Source of the DNA: Mesorhizobium sp. ORS 3428
GTDB lineage: Bacteria; Pseudomonadota; Alphaproteobacteria; Rhizobiales; Rhizobiaceae
Assembly: GCF_001854785.1 (NCBI RefSeq)
Contig: NZ_MDFL01000112.1
Location: 25,562-30,832 of the forward strand
Direction of reading: 5' to 3'
Length of the DNA: 5,271 bases
Position 1 is the first letter of the stretch; every line of letters begins with the position of its first letter. A program made the translations under genes and the position numbers. The notes beneath the pieces are model-generated. The model was not told the origin of the DNA. It made no database searches and saw only the letters and a program-made list of their open reading frames with translations. Shown one piece after another: positions 1 through 4,650 of this stretch.

Positions 1-69
1 GAAGGTGCCATGCGTTCCGCGCCCGCGCAGATTGGTGGCGTTCTTGGGTTGGTCGAGATTGATCGCCAT
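1..69 (-). CDS. Unrecognised protein, N-terminal 23 residues only
   Basis: A minus-strand reading frame starts with ATG at 69-67 and runs open to the left edge. It encodes MAINLDQPKNATNLRGRGTH followed by GTF. The start is supported by a strong Shine-Dalgarno stretch, GGGAGGAGA at 83-75, with AGGAG six bases before the ATG. Codons are G/C-rich at the third position like the neighbours. The visible peptide is hydrophilic, with no signal peptide or membrane segment. It lies on the same strand as hisS-hisZ-hisG but is separated from hisG by about 200 bp of palindromic repeat, so it is probably its own transcription unit or only weakly coupled to the operon. I do not recognise the family from this fragment. 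Confidence in coding status comes from the ribosome-binding site and the uninterrupted frame, which is short. Confidence 0.6.
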   Translation of the reverse strand, partial: MAINLDQPKNATNLRGRGTHGTF

Positions 70-134
70 CGCCGTCTCCTCCCGGGATGCGCCAGCCTAT
101 CAGCCGATGGCGGCGGTGAAAATCCGCCAATGGT

Positions 135-277
135 CCCCCTCCCCCTTGAGGGACCCTTGAGGGGAGGGTGGCCAGCCGCCGAAGGCGGATGGACGGGAGG
201 GGTCCTTTCGGCAGTGCTCGACGTGTGACGACCCCACCCGCCTCGCTTCGCGAGGCACCCTCCCCTCAAGGTGAAGG
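135..277. repeat. Palindromic intergenic element IR1 (CCCTCCCC type)
   Basis: This is a compound inverted repeat. Left-arm bases 155-170 (CCTTGAGGGGAGGGTG) are the exact reverse complement of right-arm bases 256-271. An inner pair, 194-204 with 230-240, matches at 10 of 11 positions. The arms carry small hairpins: CCGCC-GAA-GGCGG at 176-188 and CCTCGC-TTC-GCGAGG at 241-255. The left arm also folds on itself (CCCTCCCC 137-144 with GGGGAGGG 161-168) and contains an 11-base tandem duplication, CCCTTGAGGG at 143-152 and again at 154-163. The architecture resembles the mosaic palindromic intergenic elements described in rhizobia (RIME-like); the family name is my inference. The right arm runs into the end of hisG. 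It may act as a transcript-end or stability structure for hisG, although no U-tract follows. Confidence 0.85.
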
Positions 278-958
278 GATTTTCCCGGCGATCTCGCGCA
301 AGAGCGCCTCATCGGCCGCATCACGTGCCTTCTTCGAGGCGACGAGGCAAGCCTGCGACTTCAGGATCGTGCCGTCGCCCAGCACCTTGAGGTGGTTGGC
401 GCGCAGAGTCGAGCCGGTGGTGGTGATGTCGACGATGACGTCTGCCAAGCCCGCCGCCGGCGCGCCCTCGGTGGCGCCGAGGCTCTCGACGATGCGGTAG
501 ACCTGGATGCCGTGCTTCTGCGAGAAGAACTGCTGCGTCAGCCGCCAGTATTTGGTGGCGATCCGCAGCCGCCGGCCATGCCGCTGGCGGAAATCGGCGG
601 CGACATCGTCGAGATCGGTCATGGTCTCGACGTCGAGCCAGATTTCGGGCACCGCCACCACGACATCGGCATGGCCGAAACCAAGGCGGGCGACTATCTC
701 GGCGCGCGCTTCCCAGTCGGCAAGGTTCTCGCGCAGCAGGTCCTCGCCGGTGATGCCGAGATCGACCGTACCCTGGCCGATCTCGCCGGCAATTTCGGAC
801 GCGGAGAGGAATGCCACTTCGACATTGTCGAGGCCGTCGATGCGGGCGCGGTATTTGCGGTCGTCCTCCGGCAAGGTGACCGCCAATCCGGCCTTGGCCA
901 GAACTTCCAGCGACTGTTCCTTGAGACGGCCCTTGGAGGGGATCGCCAGCGTGATCAT
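266..958 (-). CDS. hisG: ATP phosphoribosyltransferase catalytic subunit, short form (HisG)
   Basis: HisG (EC 2.4.2.17) condenses ATP with PRPP to form phosphoribosyl-ATP, the first step of histidine biosynthesis, in the cytoplasm. The protein has 230 residues, the length of the short HisG class, which lacks the C-terminal regulatory domain and depends on HisZ. The N-terminus has the family pattern IPSKGRL (residues 6-12). The PRPP-binding loop is [13 protein letters not shown] (173-185), followed by ANHLKVL. The start ATG (958-956) overlaps the hisZ stop as ATGA. A Shine-Dalgarno GGGAGGG sits at 971-965 inside the hisZ end, six bases upstream, so translational coupling to hisZ is likely and roughly equal expression is expected. 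The last three codons (Pro-Ser-Pro) and the TGA stop lie inside the right arm of the palindromic element IR1, so the C-terminal tail may have been reshaped by that element. Confidence 0.97.
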   Translation of the reverse strand: MITLAIPSKGRLKEQSLEVLAKAGLAVTLPEDDRKYRARIDGLDNVEVAFLSASEIAGEIGQGTVDLGITGEDLLRENLADWEARAEIVARLGFGHADVVVAVPEIWLDVETMTDLDDVAADFRQRHGRRLRIATKYWRLTQQFFSQKHGIQVYRIVESLGATEGAPAAGLADVIVDITTTGSTLRANHLKVLGDGTILKSQACLVASKKARDAADEALLREIAGKIPSP

Positions 959-2076
959 CGCGCGCCCTCCCGCAAGGCAGCGATACGGTCGAGCCAGACC
1001 GAGAAGCCGACGCCGGGTATGGGCTTTTTCGCGCCGAGCAGCGTCAGCAGCCTGTCGTAACGGCCGCCGCCGACCAGCGGGCGATCGCCCCCGGCGGGCG
1101 CGATCTCAAAGACCAGGCCGGTGTAATAGTCGAGCGGGCGGCCGAAGGCGGCATCGTAGCGGATCTGCGCCATCGGCAGGCCATGCGCTTCGATCGCCTT
1201 GGCGCGGGCGGCGAAATTCTCCAGCGCGGCGCCCAGCGACAGGCCGGCATCGGCGGCGAATTTATCCAGCGCTTGCGTGGCGCCGTCGAGCGCGACATCG
1301 ATTTCGAGAAAGCCCTTCAGCGCCGAGAACGCCTCGTCGGACAGCCGCACGCTGCGCAACTGCGCCTTCTCGATCAGCCGGCGCGCTATGTCGGCCGGCG
1401 AGCGCCCGGACGAGGCCGATAGCCCGGCCTCTTCCATACCGACGGCGATATGCGCGGCAAGACCTTCCACGTCGCCGTCGAGCACCAGCAGCGCCACCGC
1501 ACCGGCGAGTTGGCTGTTGCGCGGCGGATTGGCGAGATCGGCAAGGGCCGCCTCCAGCATCGGCGCCGAGCCGAAGGCACGCGCGAGCCGCATGCGCCAG
1601 CCGCGCGGCAGGCCGAGGGCTGCCAGCACCGCCTCGAACACGGTCTGGTCGCCAAGCGTCACGGCAAACGGCTGGCCAGGCAGCACCAGTGACAGAAGCG
1701 CATGCGCGTCGGCCAGCGAGCGGGCGTCGGCCACGGCCGTGTCGCGCTCGCCAAGATCCTCGATACCGGCCTGGAAGAACTCGTTGCCGCCGTCGCGGCG
1801 CTGACGGAACACTTCGCCGAGATAGGAATAGCGGCGCGGCGTGCCGGCCTGGCTGGCGATGTGGTCGAGGCAGACCGGAATGGTGAATTCAGGCCGCAGG
1901 CAAAGCGTGGTTCCCGTCTCGCTCTCGGTGAGGAAGATGCGGCGGCGCAGATCTTCGCCCGCCATGTCCAGGAACGGATCGGCCGGCTGCAGCACGGCGA
2001 CCTCGACCATATGCGTGTTGCGCTCGGCGAAGAGCTTCTCGATGTCGGCGGCGATGGCGGCGTAGCGGGAGGTCAT
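955..2076 (-). CDS. hisZ: ATP phosphoribosyltransferase regulatory subunit (HisZ)
   Basis: HisZ is a class II histidyl-tRNA synthetase paralogue that does not charge tRNA. It assembles with short HisG and is needed for its activity and for histidine feedback inhibition. The 373 residues match a HisRS-like catalytic core with no C-terminal anticodon-binding domain. Visible core motifs are LRPEFTIPV (60-68), a motif 2-like segment [17 protein letters not shown] ending in EFFQAG (81-104), the histidine-pocket motif [12 protein letters not shown] (313-324), [11 protein letters not shown] (334-344) and a motif 3-like [12 protein letters not shown] (354-365). Compared with hisS next door, motif 2 is altered, and RGLEYY is RPLDYY here, consistent with loss of synthetase function. 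The ATG at 2076-2074 has a strong Shine-Dalgarno, GGGGAGG at 2089-2083, formed by the edge of repeat IR2. The TGA stop overlaps the hisG start. Confidence 0.96.
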   Translation of the reverse strand: MTSRYAAIAADIEKLFAERNTHMVEVAVLQPADPFLDMAGEDLRRRIFLTESETGTTLCLRPEFTIPVCLDHIASQAGTPRRYSYLGEVFRQRRDGGNEFFQAGIEDLGERDTAVADARSLADAHALLSLVLPGQPFAVTLGDQTVFEAVLAALGLPRGWRMRLARAFGSAPMLEAALADLANPPRNSQLAGAVALLVLDGDVEGLAAHIAVGMEEAGLSASSGRSPADIARRLIEKAQLRSVRLSDEAFSALKGFLEIDVALDGATQALDKFAADAGLSLGAALENFAARAKAIEAHGLPMAQIRYDAAFGRPLDYYTGLVFEIAPAGGDRPLVGGGRYDRLLTLLGAKKPIPGVGFSVWLDRIAALREGAR

Positions 2077-2081
2077 GAAGC

Positions 2082-2240
2082 ACCTCCCCTTCTCCCCTTG
2101 GGGGAGAAGGTGGATCGGCGCGCAGCGCCGAGACGGATGAGGGGTGCTGGAAGGAATGAGACGCCAGCGTTCCCTGGAACACCCCTCATCCGACCGAGCT
2201 TCGCTCGGCCACCTTCTCCCACAAGGGGAGAAGGAGAGGT
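2082..2240. repeat. Palindromic intergenic element IR2 (CCTTCTCCCC type) inside the his operon
   Basis: This element of about 159 bp fills the hisS-hisZ gap. The outer arms 2082-2097 and 2225-2240 are reverse complements at 15 of 16 positions. An inner pair, CGGATGAGGGGTG (2134-2146) with 2180-2192, is perfect over 13 bp. Each outer arm is also a hairpin: CCTTCTCCCC-TTG-GGGGAGAAGG at 2088-2110, and CCTTCTCCC with GGGAGAAGG at 2212-2234. Each half carries a further small hairpin, CGGCGC-GCA-GCGCCG (2116-2130) and CCGAGC-TTC-GCTCGG (2194-2208). It resembles rhizobial mosaic palindromes (RIME-like; inference). Lying within the operon, it would be transcribed and could affect mRNA processing, partial termination after hisS, or hisZ translation. 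Confidence 0.88.
2083..2089 (-). promoter_or_regulatory. hisZ ribosome-binding site embedded in repeat IR2
   Basis: On the minus strand GGGGAGG is followed by TGCTTC-type spacing of six bases (2082-2077) to the hisZ ATG. The same bases form the outer edge of the palindromic element. In the local hairpin (2088-2110) only the first two bases of the site are paired. In the long-range fold of 2082-2097 with 2225-2240, the whole site would be paired. This makes access to the site dependent on which structure forms. Confidence 0.7.
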
Positions 2241-2247
2241 TGGCGCC

Positions 2248-3813
2248 TTACTTGCCACGTGCCCGCTCCTCGGCCTGCGCCGCCAGGATCTTCTTCACCT
2301 CGGCGACCAGCTCGCTTTCCGCCACCGTCACCTGCGCCGGGCGCGCGGCGCGCCATTCGGCATTGTCGGCGATCTCGGCCGAGAGGCGCGCGCCTTCGAT
2401 CAGGTCCTTGATCTGCACCTCGCCCTTGGCGCGCTCGTCGCCGCCCTGGATGATTGCAACCGGGCTGCCGCGGCGGTCGGCATATTTCAGCTGCGCCTTC
2501 ATGCCGGCGCCGCCGAGATACATTTCGGAGCGGATGCCGCCAGCGCGCAGATCGGCGACCATCTTCTGGTAGCGCCCAAGACTTTCCGTGTCCTTGTCCA
2601 TGACGAGAACGACGACCGGAGCGACGACATCGGAGACGTCGAGCTTGCCGAGATTCTTCAGCGCCGTCATCAGCCGGGAGACGCCGATGGAGAATCCCGT
2701 CGCCGGCACCGACTCGCCACGGAAACGCGAGACGAGCCCGTCATAGCGGCCGCCGCCGCCGACCGAGCCGAAGCGGACGATCTGGCCGTCCTCATTGGGG
2801 ATCTCGGCCAGAAGCTCGGCCTCGAAGACAGGGCCGGTGTAGTATTCGAGGCCGCGCACGATGGATGTGTCGATGAGCACGCGGCCACCGTAGCCGGCGG
2901 CGTCCACCATGGCGGCGATCGCTGCCAGTTCCTCGACGCCTTCGCGACCGGTTCCAGCGAAATAGTCCAATGTCTTCAGCCAGCGGATCTGGGCCGCGTT
3001 CGGCGAAATGTCCGTCGCGACTGCCAGCTTGCGCCATTCGCCGGCCGCCGCGCCCGGCTCGTAATTCATGAAATAGAGCACGGTCTCGATGGCCTTCCGC
3101 TCGAGGCCGGCGCCCTTGGTGAAGTCGCCGCTTTCGTCCTTGCGGCCGGCGCCCAGCAACAGCGCGATGCCTTCGGGGCCGATCTTGTCCAATTTGTCGA
3201 TGGCGCGCAGCACCGTCAGCCGGCGACCGGCATTCTGGTCGCCGCCGAGGCCGATCGCCTCCAGCACGCCGTCCAGCACCTTGCGGTTGTTGACGCGGAT
3301 GATGTAGTCGCCGCGCTTGATGCCGAGCGCCTCCATTACGTCGGCCATCATCATCGCCATCTCGGCGTCGGCCGCGACGCCCGCCACGCCATTCGGCGTG
3401 CCGACCGTGTCGGCGTCGAATTGCATGAACTGGCGAAAGCGGCCGGGCCCGGGCTTCTCGTTGCGGAACACCCAGCCGGAACGGTAGCTGCGATAGGGTT
3501 TCGGCAGGCGATCGTAATTCTCGGCGACGAAGCGCGCCATCGGCGCGGTCAGGTCGTAGCGCAGCGACAGCCACTGGTCGTCGTCATCCTGGAAGGAGAA
3601 GACGCCTTCGTTCGGACGGTCCTGGTCAGGCAGGAATTTTCCCAGCGCATCGGTATATTCGATCATCGGCTGGTCGACCGGCTCGAAACCGTAGAGCTCA
3701 TAGACCGAGCGGATCGTGGCCATCATCTTCTCGACGGCGCGGATGTCGTCGGCGCCGCGGTCGGCAAATCCGCGCGGCAGACGCGCTTTCATCTTTTCCG
3801 ATTTGTCGGCCAT
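2248..3813 (-). CDS. hisS: Histidyl-tRNA synthetase (HisRS), alphaproteobacterial type
   Basis: HisRS (EC 6.1.1.21) charges tRNA-His with histidine in the cytoplasm. The protein has 521 residues, about 100 longer than the typical bacterial enzyme (E. coli about 424). The class II core shows [14 protein letters not shown] (82-95), motif 2 around [20 protein letters not shown] (110-129), the histidine motif [11 protein letters not shown] (320-330), [11 protein letters not shown] (350-360) and motif 3 GFSIGVSRL (373-381). The anticodon-binding domain follows from about 398 ([19 protein letters not shown]) to the end. Motif 2 ends [10 protein letters not shown], where common bacterial HisRS have RQFHQ, and RGLEYY replaces RGLDYY, matching the divergent alphaproteobacterial group. 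The chosen ATG (3813-3811) gives [16 protein letters not shown], as in related proteins as I remember them. Its upstream sequence (AAAAGACCCATCC) has a weak ribosome-binding site, and an in-frame ATG at 3792-3790, preceded by GGAAAAG, is the alternative start. It is first in the hisS-hisZ-hisG order. Confidence 0.97.
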   Translation of the reverse strand: MADKSEKMKARLPRGFADRGADDIRAVEKMMATIRSVYELYGFEPVDQPMIEYTDALGKFLPDQDRPNEGVFSFQDDDDQWLSLRYDLTAPMARFVAENYDRLPKPYRSYRSGWVFRNEKPGPGRFRQFMQFDADTVGTPNGVAGVAADAEMAMMMADVMEALGIKRGDYIIRVNNRKVLDGVLEAIGLGGDQNAGRRLTVLRAIDKLDKIGPEGIALLLGAGRKDESGDFTKGAGLERKAIETVLYFMNYEPGAAAGEWRKLAVATDISPNAAQIRWLKTLDYFAGTGREGVEELAAIAAMVDAAGYGGRVLIDTSIVRGLEYYTGPVFEAELLAEIPNEDGQIVRFGSVGGGGRYDGLVSRFRGESVPATGFSIGVSRLMTALKNLGKLDVSDVVAPVVVLVMDKDTESLGRYQKMVADLRAGGIRSEMYLGGAGMKAQLKYADRRGSPVAIIQGGDERAKGEVQIKDLIEGARLSAEIADNAEWRAARPAQVTVAESELVAEVKKILAAQAEERARGK

Positions 3814-3952
3814 GGATGGGTCTTTTCGCTAAGCAAACGCTGACTTATTTCGAGCGGGCGTGTCCTAACGCATGCCAAGTGGTGCGGCAAGCGTTTGCAG
3901 CCCGTTTGCGAGACCTCAGGAAACAGTTCGATAGCTTGCAAACGCCGCGCTG
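3814..3952 (-). promoter_or_regulatory. hisS upstream region with four GCAAACG heptamers
   Basis: This 139-bp stretch must carry the promoter and leader of the his cluster unless transcription starts beyond IR3. It contains the heptamer GCAAACG in four copies. On the plus strand these are at 3833-3839 and 3938-3944; on the minus strand they are at 3892-3898 and 3903-3909. The two minus-strand copies are direct repeats with an 11-bp period. The 3833-3841 copy and the 3890-3898 copy are a 9-bp inverted pair. The arrangement could be an operator, since LacI/PurR-family sites often contain GCAAACG half-sites, or an RNA leader with alternative hairpins. No run of His codons or leader peptide is visible, and I cannot place a convincing promoter. 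Confidence 0.4.
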
Positions 3953-4119
3953 CCCCTCATCCGCCTGCCGGCACCTTCTCCCCGTATAGTGACGGGGAGA
4001 AGGAGGAGACTTCGGCGCTGCGCCACAGCTCAAACGTTCGCCATCGGCGAAATCGGCGGTGGCTGCGTCCTTCTCCCCGTCACTATACGGGCAGAAGTGC
4101 CCGGCAGGGCGATGAGGGG
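3953..4119. repeat. Highly regular palindromic element IR3 between hisS and the small gene
   Basis: Arms 3953-4004 and 4068-4119 are inverted copies over about 52 bp. The core 3981-4004 is the perfect reverse complement of 4068-4091 (24 of 24), and the outer parts differ by only a few substitutions and small indels. The left arm is itself a perfect hairpin: CCTTCTCCCCGT (3974-3985), loop ATAGTG, ACGGGGAGAAGG (3992-4003). The right arm (4069-4098) is the same hairpin with loop CACTAT, and one G in the 3' side is changed to C. The two loops are complementary. The 63-bp centre (4005-4067) has a TTCGCC-ATC-GGCGAA hairpin at 4037-4051. CCTTCTCCCC and GATGAGGGG are shared with IR2, so both belong to one repeat family. 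It may separate or insulate the divergent genes. Confidence 0.9.
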
Positions 4120-4287
4120 CGGCGCCAAGGGACGAACAAGTTAACGCCAATCTCCTCGCTCAATAGTTTCAGGAACCCGAAACGTTCGAAACAAACCACA
4201 CCACACCGAAACAATTCCGCCATCAGTGCGGCATGCTGCCGACACAATCGAAGACGATAAAGCGCGCCGAAACAAGGGGTTCGGGCC
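4120..4287 (+). promoter_or_regulatory. Upstream region of the small membrane-protein gene
   Basis: This 168-bp segment is clearly less GC-rich than its surroundings and has no plausible gene. It holds three plus-strand copies of CGAAACAA, at 4187-4194, 4207-4214 and 4268-4275, plus a CGAAAC at 4178-4183. A small hairpin CGGCA-TGC-TGCCG lies at 4229-4241. The likely ribosome-binding site of the following gene is AAGGGG at 4274-4279, eight bases before the ATG and touching the last octamer. No clear -35/-10 pair is visible, so promoter placement is inferred only from position and composition. Confidence 0.35.
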
Positions 4288-4527
4288 ATGACCACGCCGG
4301 AAGACATCTTCGCCAGCGGCAAGCCAATTGCCAGGCTGCGGCCAGCCGGCGGCCTCGCGCCCAGGCCGGCGCAGCAGCCGGCCGGGCCGTTCGAGGTCGC
4401 GGCGGAAACAGCCAAGCCGACGGTACGCGACGCGCTGGTGACCGGGCTGCTGGTGATCTATCCGGCCTTCGCTGCCGTGGCGGCCATCCTTGCCGGGTTG
4501 TTCCTGGCCGGCGCCGGCAACGTCTAG
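4288..4527 (+). CDS. Small hypothetical protein with one C-terminal membrane helix
   Basis: The predicted protein has 79 residues, and I do not recognise its family. Residues 1-45 are hydrophilic and rich in proline and alanine (ARLRPAGGLAPRPAQQPAGP lies within it), followed by a hydrophobic stretch at about 50-76 (LVTGLLVIYPAFAAVAAILA, then GLFLAGAG). This suggests a single membrane-spanning segment at the C-terminus with the N-terminus probably in the cytoplasm; the orientation is a guess. There is no N-terminal signal peptide. Support for a real gene is the strong G/C preference at third codon positions, a ribosome-binding site (AAGGGG, 4274-4279) eight bases before the ATG, and a dedicated less GC-rich upstream region. 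It is divergent from hisS and convergent with tag, so probably monocistronic. TAG stops it ten bases before repeat IR4. Confidence 0.65.
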   Translation: MTTPEDIFASGKPIARLRPAGGLAPRPAQQPAGPFEVAAETAKPTVRDALVTGLLVIYPAFAAVAAILAGLFLAGAGNV

Positions 4528-4537
4528 TTCTTCCCTA

Positions 4538-4642
4538 CCCCTCCCCCTGTGGGGAGGGTCGACACGCAGCGTCGGGCTGGGGGCCGCGCGCAGGTTTTTG
4601 ATCCCCACCCGCGTTCGGCGCGACCTCCTCGCGAGGAGGTCG
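4538..4642. repeat. Palindromic intergenic element IR4 (CCCTCCCC type) with a 22-bp perfect palindrome
   Basis: The left part is a hairpin, CCCTCCCC (4539-4546), loop CTGT, GGGGAGGG (4551-4558), followed by a small CGAC/GTCG stem (4560-4563 with 4571-4574) and GGGCTGGGGG. The right part has CCCCACCC and then a perfect 22-bp palindrome at 4621-4642, which would fold as CGACCTCCT-CGCG-AGGAGGTCG. The CCCTCCCC stem ties it to IR1. It sits between the 3' ends of two convergent genes, eight bases beyond the tag stop on one side and ten beyond the small ORF on the other. Confidence 0.75.
4539..4599 (+). terminator. Possible terminator of the small gene, within IR4
   Basis: The GC-rich hairpin 4539-4558 starts eleven bases after the stop codon of the small gene. 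A T5 tract (4595-4599) occurs about 35 bases further on, after another GC-rich stretch. The T-tract is not directly behind a strong stem, so this is not a textbook intrinsic terminator. The convergent gene arrangement makes a transcription end here likely. Confidence 0.3.
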
Positions 4643-4650
4643 AGGTGACG

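Noticed and set aside
507..1886. A 459-codon plus-strand frame opposite hisG and hisZ
   Set aside because: The translation is extremely rich in Arg, Ala, Ser and Pro, typical of a shadow frame of GC-rich coding sequence, and it crosses the hisG-hisZ junction.
1702..3843. A 713-codon open frame on the plus strand, antisense to hisZ and hisS
   Set aside because: It runs opposite two well-identified genes and straight through repeat IR2. Long antisense frames are common opposite G/C-biased codons, and the product looks like low-complexity Arg/Ala/Val-rich sequence with no recognisable domain.
3841..3900. A possible minus-strand promoter for hisS (TTGCCG, 17 bases, TAGGAC)
   Set aside because: The match to alphaproteobacterial -35/-10 patterns is poor, and other weak matches exist nearby; not enough to annotate.
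3814..3952. A histidine leader peptide (run of His codons) before hisS
   Set aside because: No short ORF with clustered CAC/CAT codons was found on the minus strand in this leader.
3953..4119. CRISPR array or insertion-sequence terminal repeats
   Set aside because: There are only two inverted arms, not direct repeats with spacers, and no transposase frame lies between them; the 63-bp centre is too short for a gene.
3845..4150. A 101-codon minus-strand frame upstream of hisS
   Set aside because: It consists mainly of repeat IR3 read through in one frame. No ribosome-binding site or family resemblance was seen.
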